From positions 1,357,379 to 1,421,378 of the forward strand of contig NZ_LN879430.1 of the NCBI RefSeq assembly GCF_900070325.1: a stretch of 64,000 bases of DNA, in the 5' to 3' direction. Shown here piece after piece: positions 9,249 to 17,137 of this stretch (the stretch's first letter is position 1; every line of letters starts with the position of its first letter). Origin of the DNA: Herbinix luporum (GTDB lineage Bacteria; Bacillota; Clostridia; Lachnospirales; Lachnospiraceae). The notes beneath the pieces are model-generated. The model was not told where the DNA came from and ran no database searches. It saw only the letters and a program-made list of their open reading frames with translations. Both the position numbers and the translations under genes were made by a program.

Positions 9249-9821
9249 TTAGCAAATACCACTGTCTAAAATTTTATTACTTAAAAATTTAAATATTTTA
9301 TCTATCACATGTGATTCTGCAATAAATTCTAACTCATCTTCATCTCCGCTCTTATTGATTAATATTTTGCAATGTTTTGCTAGATTTAATATATCTTCTG
9401 CAGTATATACATATGTAGGTTTTTCAATAAAATCCCAAACAAGTAAATCCTTATCAGTAATAAAAAATTGCTGAGATACTACTTGATTATAATTACTAAG
9501 AATAAAATCTAAATTATCCTGATTTAAAAAGCACTTAAATTCAGGCAGTTGAAAACCCAATAAATCTGAAGATTTTTCATTGCTTATTGATTTGGGAGTA
9601 TTGATATTATCATTAAATAGTTTAATAACACTTTCATCTGTTTTTGCTCTAAAAATCACATCAAACCTCATCATAAATTGTTGTAGTATCTCACTTAATA
9701 CAGTGGATATAAAATTTTCATTAGAAATTATTGTAATGCATTTCATACCATTGGCTTTTAGAGCTTTCAAATCATTATTAGTAAATCCTGTAGGTTGAAC
9801 ATCATAAAAAATTTTTACCAT
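9249..9821 (-). CDS. Hypothetical protein, 190 aa
   Basis: I do not recognise this protein. It has no signal peptide or membrane segment and looks cytoplasmic, with alternating beta strands and helices (MVKIFYDVQPTG, MKCITIISNENF, HCKILINKSGDE). An acidic stretch (SGDEDELEF) lies near the C-terminus. It is a single gene with GAGGAG about 6 bases before the ATG. It ends just upstream of the TPP riboswitch of thiD but on a separate message, so a thiamine role is not implied. Coding potential rests on length, the ribosome binding site and normal residue composition. Confidence 0.6.
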   Translation of the reverse strand: MVKIFYDVQPTGFTNNDLKALKANGMKCITIISNENFISTVLSEILQQFMMRFDVIFRAKTDESVIKLFNDNINTPKSISNEKSSDLLGFQLPEFKCFLNQDNLDFILSNYNQVVSQQFFITDKDLLVWDFIEKPTYVYTAEDILNLAKHCKILINKSGDEDELEFIAESHVIDKIFKFLSNKILDSGIC

Positions 9822-10140
9822 ACTAAACTCCTCACTTAATTTAATACTTTATCCCAAGGTTAAATAACCTCTAAACTTAGTATAATTATATCTACTCAAT
9901 AGCTGAGATTTAATTTTTCTTCTCCCATTACATAATCATTACTATATTGTGCTATAATATATTAATAAAGTCAAGTATAAGTTGTATATATATGTTATCT
10001 TTTGTCATACCGTTGTATCTTTTATTGGTGCAAGGTTATTTATTGGCAATTATGCACATTTTTTACCATTCCAATGGTTGTGCAATAAAAAATCCATAAC
10101 CTTATATTGTTATGGATTCATATACAAGTATCTCTTTCAA
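9822..10140. other. Intergenic gap of 319 bases
   Basis: Besides the terminator at 10085-10118, it holds a nested inverted repeat at 10048-10077 (TGCACA...ACCATTCCAATGGT...TGTGCA) of unknown meaning and scattered TATAAT-like hexamers near 9952. I see no convincing small gene. Confidence 0.4.
10085..10118 (-). terminator. Terminator after the CPBP protease gene
   Basis: A 10-bp stem (AATCCATAAC with its complement) is followed on the minus strand by TTTTTTATTG. Confidence 0.85.
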
Positions 10141-10776
10141 TTATAGAACATTTTGAAGAAAATTGATGGCATAATGAAGGGCAATTGGTATCGTTACATC
10201 TTTTCTCTTATAAGTTATAAAACACATTATAAGATGAAAAAAGAATGTAAATAGCAGCTGTGGTAAAGCAAATATTATGTAAGTAGCTGATTCCATATTA
10301 TGAACATACATTTGAAAAGGCAGATGCATAAGTGAAAAGCATATTCCACCAATTATATATACCCATTTTTTATTCAAATTAAAGCCAAATAAATAATTTT
10401 GTAGAAATCCCCTGAATATTATTTCTTCTACTACTGCAATTTTGAATAAATAATAAACCGTTCCTTTAAAGAGTTTTGCTAATGATAAATCACTTATAAA
10501 TATTGATAGGGCAAATGTAAGAAGTATAATTCCCCACATAATAAGTAGATTTACTTTTAAATTTACATTTGAAAAACCCAGGTTGGTAAAATTCTTATCT
10601 TTAGCTAAGACAATGATGATTGCTACTATAAAAAGTATCCAATAAATTATTCTATAGTTATTCCAGCCTGCTTTATATAATTTACCCATTATCCCGAAGC
10701 TGATTAATAAAATTAGATAATATATGATCCCAATATAACCATATATTTTATCTTTGGTTTTATACAAATTTTTCAC
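10141..10776 (-). CDS. CPBP-family intramembrane metalloprotease
   Basis: The 211-residue polytopic protein has the CPBP (Abi/CAAX protease-like) signature: EEIIFRGFLQ, the double glutamate with arginine; MHLPF after the next helix; and a late HYAIN motif supplying the last metal ligand. About six hydrophobic segments span the chain. Family members are membrane-embedded proteases; some act in bacteriocin self-immunity or secretion, others on prenylated or signal proteins. No bacteriocin gene is adjacent, so the role is open. It is a single gene with its own terminator. The start at 10776 has only a weak ribosome binding site (GGAGTG). Confidence 0.8.
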   Translation of the reverse strand: MKNLYKTKDKIYGYIGIIYYLILLISFGIMGKLYKAGWNNYRIIYWILFIVAIIIVLAKDKNFTNLGFSNVNLKVNLLIMWGIILLTFALSIFISDLSLAKLFKGTVYYLFKIAVVEEIIFRGFLQNYLFGFNLNKKWVYIIGGICFSLMHLPFQMYVHNMESATYIIFALPQLLFTFFFHLIMCFITYKRKDVTIPIALHYAINFLQNVL

Positions 10777-10857
10777 TCCAATACCATTATTCGTTAATAT
10801 TATTATATTCTCTTTTGTCTAATCTTGCAATATTATTAATCAGCTATGAATTTTACA

Positions 10858-10900
10858 GTAGCAATAGAAAACTAATTTAAATTAGTTTTTCTATTGCTAC
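10858..10900. terminator. Long near-perfect hairpin after the DUF438 gene
   Basis: Arms of 21-22 bases meet with almost no loop (10858-10878 and 10879-10900), 26 bases past the DUF438 stop codon. No T-run follows, so termination rests on stem strength; a protein-binding site is the alternative. Confidence 0.55.
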
Positions 10901-10925
10901 TTCACTCTTACAACTTTATCTACAA

Positions 10926-12137
10926 CTATTCTGATACCAAACGTTTCTCTCCTTGAATTTCTTGTATTGGCTTGATGTCTTGAGATACTTCTAGGACACC
11001 TAGATATTCATTATTCACATTTCTTACAGCAAAGTACCGAATAAGTACATATTTATCTTTCATCTTTATCCAAAAGTCTTCATGATCCTTGGCACCACTT
11101 TTTAAATCTTCAACTATTTTTTCAACAACATGGACACTTTGAGGTGGATGACAATTGGATACATCTCTACCGATTATAGATCTGGTTCGTGGAAAAATTC
11201 GTTCCGAGCCTTCAGAGAAATATTTTACTTTATCATCTTTATCAACAAAGGTAATATCAAAGGGCAAGGTGTTAAGTACACTTACTAATTCGTCCACTTT
11301 AAAAACACCGGATGGTAGGGTAACTATTCCCTCCTTTATTCCTTCCTTGACTTCTTTTTTTAATTCTTTCTTATATTCTTTTGTGGGATTCCATACCGGA
11401 ACCTGGTCAATCATATATCCAATTTCTTTACTGTCTAAGGCAATCTTTATCCATTCATCTTGAGTAAATGTCTCTAATATCATAGGAAGTAATATATTTT
11501 CCTCCTTAAAAATCATTTCTTTAACCTTTGATATTAGATTGTTTAACTTTTTGTTAAGCTTTTCTTCATCTACAATATTCTCACTTAGTATTTGCTTGAC
11601 TTCTTTTAGTTCTGCTCTGATTTCATCATCTACTCCCCACATTACTTTAGGTGGTGCAGTTATATTATATTTCTCCATAAAGGGGAAGATAATATTTTCT
11701 TTACGTAAGTAATGTAGTTCTATTTTTGATAAGCTTTGTAATCCCTTTATGAGTAAATCTTTATTTCCGGATTTTTTGATATCAATGTAAGGCATAATCT
11801 CCCTATCAATGATATCCTCGATTACTCTATTCTCCTTTTTTAATATATAGGCAGGATGTCCCGGTATCTCTGTTTCATCTTTTGGTCTATGGATTTCTTC
11901 TATAGAACCTTTAAATACTGAGGCATGTACATCACAAAGTCTTTGTACTTCACTGATTGGAACACCTTCTAATATCAAAGCTTTTTCTGCCTCAGATATT
12001 TCCATAGGGGATACACCATTAAAAGTACTTTCAAATAAGTCTTTTACTTCTTCAACACTGCTACCTTCATGAAGTTTTTTAATTATCTCTTTTAAAACTT
12101 CTTTTCTCTTTTCCCGATTATTAATTAATTCACTCAT
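10926..12137 (-). CDS. DUF438 / hemerythrin / PAS domain protein
   Basis: The 403-residue protein joins an N-terminal DUF438 helical domain (about 1-90), a hemerythrin-like four-helix domain (about 91-230, with HPAYILKKE, LHYLRKENIIFPFMEK and FKEENILLPM as likely metal-binding helices) and a C-terminal PAS domain (about 285-395, PFDITFVDKDDKVKYFSEG). This arrangement is common in anaerobes and is thought to sense or handle oxygen or nitric oxide through a diiron centre. It follows DUF1858 by 5 bases and ric in the same direction, so all three probably share the FNR-like promoter upstream of ric. The function is inferred from domains and neighbours. Confidence 0.85.
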   Translation of the reverse strand: MSELINNREKRKEVLKEIIKKLHEGSSVEEVKDLFESTFNGVSPMEISEAEKALILEGVPISEVQRLCDVHASVFKGSIEEIHRPKDETEIPGHPAYILKKENRVIEDIIDREIMPYIDIKKSGNKDLLIKGLQSLSKIELHYLRKENIIFPFMEKYNITAPPKVMWGVDDEIRAELKEVKQILSENIVDEEKLNKKLNNLISKVKEMIFKEENILLPMILETFTQDEWIKIALDSKEIGYMIDQVPVWNPTKEYKKELKKEVKEGIKEGIVTLPSGVFKVDELVSVLNTLPFDITFVDKDDKVKYFSEGSERIFPRTRSIIGRDVSNCHPPQSVHVVEKIVEDLKSGAKDHEDFWIKMKDKYVLIRYFAVRNVNNEYLGVLEVSQDIKPIQEIQGEKRLVSE

Positions 12138-12142
12138 TCAGA

Positions 12143-12376
12143 TCATCTCCTTATAATTTGGAAGCCATGATTGTTTAACTTATCTATTAGCTCATCTAAA
12201 TTCAATTTTTTTAACCTAGCACCTTTATCTAAAGTCATGAATCTACCTACTGTATTTAACATACCAGGCTTTGTGATGTCAGTAAATCCCATGTCACTGA
12301 GAATATTCATTATCTCTGGATAGGAACTACATATTTGATATACAGAATCTTTTATATCAATGATTTTTTCACTCAT
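12143..12376 (-). CDS. DUF1858 domain protein
   Basis: This small protein of about 77 residues matches the DUF1858 family (IIDIKDSVYQICSSYPEIMN and GFTDITKPGMLNTVGRF), which often sits beside or is fused to DUF438 and hemerythrin proteins. I place the start at 12376 because GGAGG lies 5 bases upstream; an in-frame ATG at 12400 would put that site inside the gene. The biochemical role is unknown. Its position between ric and the DUF438 gene suggests a partner in iron-centre repair or in sensing reactive nitrogen or oxygen. Confidence 0.8.
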   Translation of the reverse strand: MSEKIIDIKDSVYQICSSYPEIMNILSDMGFTDITKPGMLNTVGRFMTLDKGARLKKLNLDELIDKLNNHGFQIIRR

Positions 12377-12470
12377 AAAACCTCCGAAATTTCCATCCAA
12401 TATCTTTTATATACTTCCTATTATTACTTATCCTTAACAACTTATTCCCCTGTTATATCCTGTTTTGATA

Positions 12471-13160
12471 TTATTTGCTTCTATAGTCATATTCTTTTAA
12501 TAAGATATTATTTTCCAGATGAATATGCTCATGTAAATCACTTTCTATATCTTCTAATAATGAGAAAGTCTTATAATAAGTTTCGCAGCCATCACTTGGT
12601 ACAGTGTAGTCCTTAGTGATTTCTCTTAAACTTTTTAGAATCTCCCCAGCTGACTCATGCTCCTTTATAATCTCATGGGATAATTCTTTAATCTTAACCT
12701 GATTTTCTCCTTTAGTAAGCTCAGGAAAAAGAAACATCTCTTCTTTTAATAAATGCTGTTCTAATTCCGTCTTCAAGCGGCCAAATAGTTGATAAACCTG
12801 AAATAATTCCCTATGTTGTGGGCCATGAACCCTAACAAGCGTAGACAATAAATCCAAGACCCTAGGTAGCACCTCTCTTAGATAACCGTGATGCTTATGC
12901 TCAATAAGTACAGTTAATCTATGGGGATCTTCGTCAATTTTATCAGTTGCGGCTTTTACTTCCTTATCTCTTTCTTCATATAATTTTTCTAATTGACTAT
13001 AAATAAATTCGGCATCCAAATCCCCTTCATCTATTGCACTAGTAAGGAACCTATGGCCTCCACAGCAAAAATCTATGCCTACCTTCTTGAAAATTTCCTT
13101 GCTTTCCGGTAATATTGTAACCACCTTACCAACCGTAATCTGTTTATCTCGTAAATTCAT
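12471..13160 (-). CDS. ric: Iron-sulfur cluster repair di-iron protein (Ric/ScdA/YtfE)
   Basis: The 229-residue protein has the Ric layout: a short N-terminal domain with the cysteine pair C32-C33 (FCCGGHRFL), then a hemerythrin-like domain with metal-binding histidines and glutamates (IEHKHHGYLREVLPR, HGPQHRELFQ, HLLKEEMFLFPEL, IKEHESAGE, LHEHIHLENNIL). Ric proteins help restore iron-sulfur clusters damaged by nitric oxide or peroxide in the cytoplasm. GAAAGGAAGG 5 bases before the ATG at 13160 fixes the start, not the in-frame ATG at 13187. A perfect FNR-type operator sits about 90 bases upstream, and a Crp/Fnr regulator is the next gene. Confidence 0.92.
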   Translation of the reverse strand: MNLRDKQITVGKVVTILPESKEIFKKVGIDFCCGGHRFLTSAIDEGDLDAEFIYSQLEKLYEERDKEVKAATDKIDEDPHRLTVLIEHKHHGYLREVLPRVLDLLSTLVRVHGPQHRELFQVYQLFGRLKTELEQHLLKEEMFLFPELTKGENQVKIKELSHEIIKEHESAGEILKSLREITKDYTVPSDGCETYYKTFSLLEDIESDLHEHIHLENNILLKEYDYRSK

Positions 13161-13216
13161 AAAAACCTTCCTTTCTGTATAAACCAATAACTTAATTTGT
13201 TTTAACTTCTGTCTTT

Positions 13217-13261
13217 ATTCTACCGGATAAAAGGATAAAAAACTTTGATTCAAATCAAAGT
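13217..13261 (-). promoter_or_regulatory. FNR-type operator and promoter of the ric operon
   Basis: ACTTTGATTCAAATCAAAGT at 13242-13261 is a palindrome with 9-bp arms and contains TTGAT-N4-ATCAA, the consensus Fnr box. On the minus strand TAGAAT (13217-13222) fits a -10 element. With transcription starting near 13210, the operator is centred at about -41.5, the class II activator position. There is no good -35 element, as expected for an activated promoter. Confidence 0.75.
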
Positions 13262-13324
13262 ATGAAAGATAACCTAATATAAAATTATGATTAATTGCTT
13301 ACTGAAATATGTAATATGGTTATA

Positions 13325-13356
13325 TAAAAGAAAGAGAGTCTGATTTCTCAGACCCT
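13325..13356 (-). terminator. Terminator after the Crp/Fnr gene
   Basis: The stem GTCTGA/TCAGAC with a GAAA-like loop is followed on the minus strand by a T-rich tract (CTCTTTCTTTT). Confidence 0.75.
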
Positions 13357-13372
13357 GCTTTTAAAAATCTAT

Positions 13373-14092
13373 TCAAATCTCCAATCCTGATTGCAGCTTT
13401 AATTCATCCTCTTTTAATATAAGGATGTGTTTATTGCCAACACTTTTAATAATTCCATCATCCTCAAGAGCTCCAAATTTTCTACTAAGGGTTTCTCTTG
13501 CAATACCTAGATAATTGGCCATGCCTTCCCTACTTAATGGTAAAGTAATAATAGTCCCATCGGGTACTTTTTTACCATAGAGTTTCCCATATTCTAATAA
13601 TAACTCACATATTCTACTATTAACATTTCTAACTCCCATACTTTTAATGGTAGACTCTAACTGTCCCATACGATTACCCAGCACTTCAATTATCTTAATG
13701 GCTATCTTAGGATACTTATGCAACAATTCTGTAAAAGAATCTTTCATCAACATACAGCTTTTTACATTCCTTAATACTTCCACAGAATAATCTGCTGTTT
13801 CATTGGTTAATAAATATTTCTCACCAAAAAAATCACCTTCCATAAATACATGTAATATTTGCTCTCTTCCTTCAGATGTATATTTAACAGCTTTGGCACT
13901 GCCTTCATTGATTATAATAAGTGCCTCTAACTTATCTCCCTCTCGAAAAATAAACTCTCCTTTTTTAAAGTCTTTATGGGTAATAAGCTTTGATACCTTT
14001 ATCATATCTTCATTATCTAAGGCCGAGAAAATCGGTACTTTATGTAAACATAACCGTTCTTTACAATTACTACAGGCTATTTTGTCATTCAT
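13373..14092 (-). CDS. Crp/Fnr-family transcriptional regulator
   Basis: The 239-residue regulator has a cyclic-nucleotide-type effector domain (about 20-150, with EGDFFGEKYLL) and a C-terminal winged helix whose recognition helix lies in YLGIARETLSRKFGALEDDG. Three N-terminal cysteines (C7, C10, C15 in CSNCKERLC) could hold an iron-sulfur cluster together with a later cysteine, as in Fnr-like oxygen or NO sensors; this is inference. It lies directly upstream of the ric operon, whose promoter has a perfect Fnr box. The arginine and glutamate in RETLSR fit recognition of the GA in TTGAT. It is the likely activator of ric, DUF1858 and DUF438. Confidence 0.9.
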   Translation of the reverse strand: MNDKIACSNCKERLCLHKVPIFSALDNEDMIKVSKLITHKDFKKGEFIFREGDKLEALIIINEGSAKAVKYTSEGREQILHVFMEGDFFGEKYLLTNETADYSVEVLRNVKSCMLMKDSFTELLHKYPKIAIKIIEVLGNRMGQLESTIKSMGVRNVNSRICELLLEYGKLYGKKVPDGTIITLPLSREGMANYLGIARETLSRKFGALEDDGIIKSVGNKHILILKEDELKLQSGLEI

Positions 14093-14210
14093 TAGTATCC
14101 TCCTTATAATACTACTTCAATGTTACTTATTAATTATCTCACAGATTGAAATGACCTACAAGCCTATACTATCTCTCTATATTTCTCAGCCCAAATCTTA
14201 ATAGCAACCC

Positions 14211-14915
14211 TTACAGAACTCCCGACTTGTTTTCCTGCTGGGATATGGTAATCTCAAGATTTCCATTTCTACATCTTAGTTTATCAATTAATTCTTTTTC
14301 TTTATCCACATTCCGTAAAGTTAAGTTATAGGTTAACCTAAATAGGCTTCCCATATTGGTGGTTTTTACGCTTACCAATTCAATGCAGGTTGCATATTTT
14401 TCAAGTATTTCCTCAAATACACCGGTATAATCTAAGTCCTCCGGAATAGTTATATTCAATGTTTTATACTTACAGATATTTTTCTTGGTACCAAAATCCA
14501 ACTGATTATAGACCACCACAAGGGTGCACATTAATACTGTAAAGAATATAGCAAAGGTTAAATACCCCATACCAGCAATAAGACCTGAACTCATGGAAAG
14601 AAACAGCATAGTGATTTCCTTAGCAGTACCGGGAACCGAACGGAATCGTACAAGACTAAAGGCGCCGGTTACTGCAACACCTGCACCTATATTACCATTA
14701 ACCATCATAATGACAACACAGACTACGGTGGGTAAAAGTGCAAGAGTTATAATAAAACTTTTTGTATAGCGGCTACGAAACATATAGGCAAATGCCATAA
14801 TAAGGCCGATAATCTGAGAACAACCGATACATAGTAAAAAATCAGTTACACTAATGACACTGATTGTATCAGTATCAAACAGACCTCGGAATATAGTAAG
14901 AAGCATTAAAAACAC
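14211..14915 (-). CDS. DUF4956 membrane protein
   Basis: The 234-residue protein matches DUF4956: about four membrane helices in the first 150 residues, with the family motif AGVAVTGAFSLVRFRSVPG, followed by a cytoplasmic ferredoxin-like tail. Its 5' end overlaps the VTC-domain gene by 41 bases, showing tight coupling. DUF4956 proteins usually occur beside VTC-type polyphosphate polymerases and CotH kinases in Firmicutes. No CotH gene is present here. A role in polyphosphate production or transport is inferred from the neighbour only. Confidence 0.85.
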   Translation of the reverse strand: MFLMLLTIFRGLFDTDTISVISVTDFLLCIGCSQIIGLIMAFAYMFRSRYTKSFIITLALLPTVVCVVIMMVNGNIGAGVAVTGAFSLVRFRSVPGTAKEITMLFLSMSSGLIAGMGYLTFAIFFTVLMCTLVVVYNQLDFGTKKNICKYKTLNITIPEDLDYTGVFEEILEKYATCIELVSVKTTNMGSLFRLTYNLTLRNVDKEKELIDKLRCRNGNLEITISQQENKSGVL

Positions 14916-15618
14916 CTTCCTTCAATTGGGGATATATTATGGTTTCATAAGCAGTTCCATACTTAGAAAAGGAACATTTAAAAATTTTTTCTTCAGACAA
15001 TACCTTGGACATCCACAGAGGAATTCCTCTAGAGCATTTTAATTCCATAAGAACCAAATCATCAGGTAGAATTAATGTTCCCCATACATCAGCTCTTAAG
15101 GATAGCTCTTCCTGACGACAAAGTATATATTCATCGAAAGTAACTCGAAAATCGTCTCCCTTAAGACTATAAAATGCTTCTCTTTCGTATGTTAGAAATA
15201 CTTTTGGATGAATGTTTTGATAATAGTCCATAAAATAATCTATCTCATCAGAAATCTGGGATCTTGTACTAATGGGTTTTTTACCTGCCATCCAGTTCAT
15301 TGCTTCATGTTCCGGTAATGCCAGCCGACGTTTGTATACTATAGATTTATATTTTTTCTTCAGTTCCACAAAGACAGTGCTTGTGGGGCTGGCCTTAGCG
15401 TAGCTTCTAATACGAAGCTTTTCTTTATAGACAGGCTTTTCAATAGACCGACGAATCAATCGATAATTGTCAGTATCATAATAAATATTCCTAATTGTAG
15501 TTCGTCCATACTGGTCTAGTGCCATATAGGGCTCCATTGCCTTCAAAATTCTTTCCTTTTGTTCTTGGTTGATAATATATTTTATTTCAAAACGCTCAAA
15601 AATATATTGATAAGCCAT
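14875..15618 (-). CDS. VTC-domain polyphosphate polymerase
   Basis: The 247-residue cytoplasmic protein has the VTC fold that makes polyphosphate from nucleotide triphosphates in yeast Vtc4: the N-terminal FERFEIKYII, basic strands LRIRSYAK and VFVELKKKYKSIVYKRR lining the tunnel, and the late acidic strand LVLMELKCS. Lysines and arginines in these strands bind phosphate; glutamates bind metal. A GAGGAGG site precedes the ATG by about 8 bases. It is co-transcribed with the DUF4956 gene. Assignment rests on these motifs; activity in bacteria of this group is inferred. Confidence 0.85.
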   Translation of the reverse strand: MAYQYIFERFEIKYIINQEQKERILKAMEPYMALDQYGRTTIRNIYYDTDNYRLIRRSIEKPVYKEKLRIRSYAKASPTSTVFVELKKKYKSIVYKRRLALPEHEAMNWMAGKKPISTRSQISDEIDYFMDYYQNIHPKVFLTYEREAFYSLKGDDFRVTFDEYILCRQEELSLRADVWGTLILPDDLVLMELKCSRGIPLWMSKVLSEEKIFKCSFSKYGTAYETIIYPQLKEGVFNASYYIPRSV

Positions 15619-15933
15619 AGCTTTACCTCCTCTCCATAGCAGTAAGCTTATTGGTTAATCCTAACCTTTGCTGCACATGTAGCGGATTGGATGTTATTAA
15701 ATGAAATTTTAAATAAATTGTACATACTGTCCCTTTCGAAAGGCAAGATGCGTTACCATAAATATACAATATTTTCTTTCATTTGTCAATGTTTTCCTGT
15801 CAAAATTATGGCAAAAACCAAGCTAAAAATATTTTTTTTATTTTATATCAACAAAAATCTTTTCCAAAATCTTAAACTAAGAAATAGGCTTCTCTACTAT
15901 TCTCTATCCAGAAGATTCTACCTGGAGGTTCGT
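15619..15933. other. Intergenic gap of 315 bases
   Basis: This AT-rich stretch lies between divergent genes. I see no convincing promoter pair, RNA or small gene. Open codons upstream of 15934 lack a ribosome binding site and look non-coding. Confidence 0.4.
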
Positions 15934-17003
15934 ATGGGAAAAGCTAACAAGATCTTTTATGGCTGGTGGATTGTTATAGGATCAATTTTAGTAATTGCTA
16001 CGATAGTTCCCAGTGTTATGGCCTTAGCAAACAAATTTCTTATACCGGTTACCACTGATATGGGGATTAAAAGAAGCACTTTTTCTATAGGAAATGCTAT
16101 TATACAGGCAATGGGAATAATTCTATCCCCCTTAGTAACTAAAAAATTGGCTACGGGAAATTTAAAGAAAATACAAAGCAGTAGTGTCCTCATCTATTGT
16201 TTAGTTTATACCACATATTCATTAGCAAAAAAACCAATTCATCTTTATATTACTTCTTTTGTATTGGGAATAGCATTTTTATGTGCTACTATAATACCTA
16301 TCAGTATCATGATAACAAATTGGTTTGATGAAAAACGGGGCTTGGCTATGAGTCTTGGATTATCAGGAGTAGGAATTGGAGGTTTTATTTTAAGTCCTTT
16401 GCTTACTATCTGGTTAGATAGATATGGCTGGAGAAAAACATATTTGATTTACGCAGTTATTATGCTTGTAATATCTCTTCCAGTAAGTTTATTTATATTT
16501 GAGAAATCACCTGAGGAAAAAGGTTTAAAAGCTTTAGGTACAGAAGCAGTCAATAAATTAGAAAATGGTCCTATAGGTGACTTTGAATTTAGTATTTCAA
16601 TAAATAAATCATTCACTAAACCTTTTTTCATTTTACTTGTATTAGGTATGATAATTAATGGACTTATTAATACTGGAGCCTTAGGACAGTTTCCCCCAGC
16701 CTTGGAAGGATTACACGGTTCTACAGTAGCCGCTACAATTATATCCTTATACTCCATTGTTGGGATATTTGGCAAATTGATACTTGGTTGGATAAACGAT
16801 AAGTAAATTATGGACAAGTATACGGCTATATAAGTAGTGCAACCCAGTTGGGACTTACATTTGGTTCAATCTTAGTGGCTGGAATATACGATATTACAAG
16901 TTCATATATACCTGCCTGGATACTTATGATAATACTCACAATAGGAGTTATTGTATTTTGGATAATATCAATTAAGGTCTCTTCAAAGTATAGAAAGTTC
17001 TAA
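15934..17003 (+). pseudogene. MFS transporter with internal deletion and frameshift
   Basis: From the ATG at 15934 (GGAGG upstream) 290 codons encode the first eight or so helices of a major facilitator of the oxalate/formate-antiporter-like group (FYGWWIVIGS, TDMGIKRSTFSIG, NWFDEKRGLAMSLGLSGVG, GWINDK). The frame stops at 16804-16806. In another frame, from 16809 to the stop at 17001-17003, the C-terminal helices continue (YGQVYGYISSATQLGL, FGSILVAGIYD). A normal protein of about 420 residues would need roughly 60-70 more residues between the two parts, so an internal deletion has removed about two helices and shifted the frame. Confidence 0.8.
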
Positions 17004-17044
17004 AACTGATAATTCATTTATTTATTAAGAATAAAGACAAAAAC

Positions 17045-17078
17045 CGCCACATAGATAATATATATGTGGCGATTTTTT
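17045..17078 (+). terminator. Terminator after the broken MFS gene
   Basis: A 9-bp stem (CGCCACATA and complement) is followed by ATTTTTTCT. Confidence 0.85.
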
Positions 17079-17137
17079 CTATATTAATTTAATTATTTGG
17101 TTTTATTCCATAATACCTTGCTATATCTAATTTTCTG

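Noticed and set aside
10048..10077. Nested inverted repeat as a small RNA or riboswitch
   Set aside because: Short stems, no promoter or T-run in either direction that fits; kept only as a note in the gap entry.
12335..12616. 93-codon plus-strand frame
   Set aside because: Lies across the 3' end of ric and the DUF1858 start on the opposite strand; composition is not protein-like.
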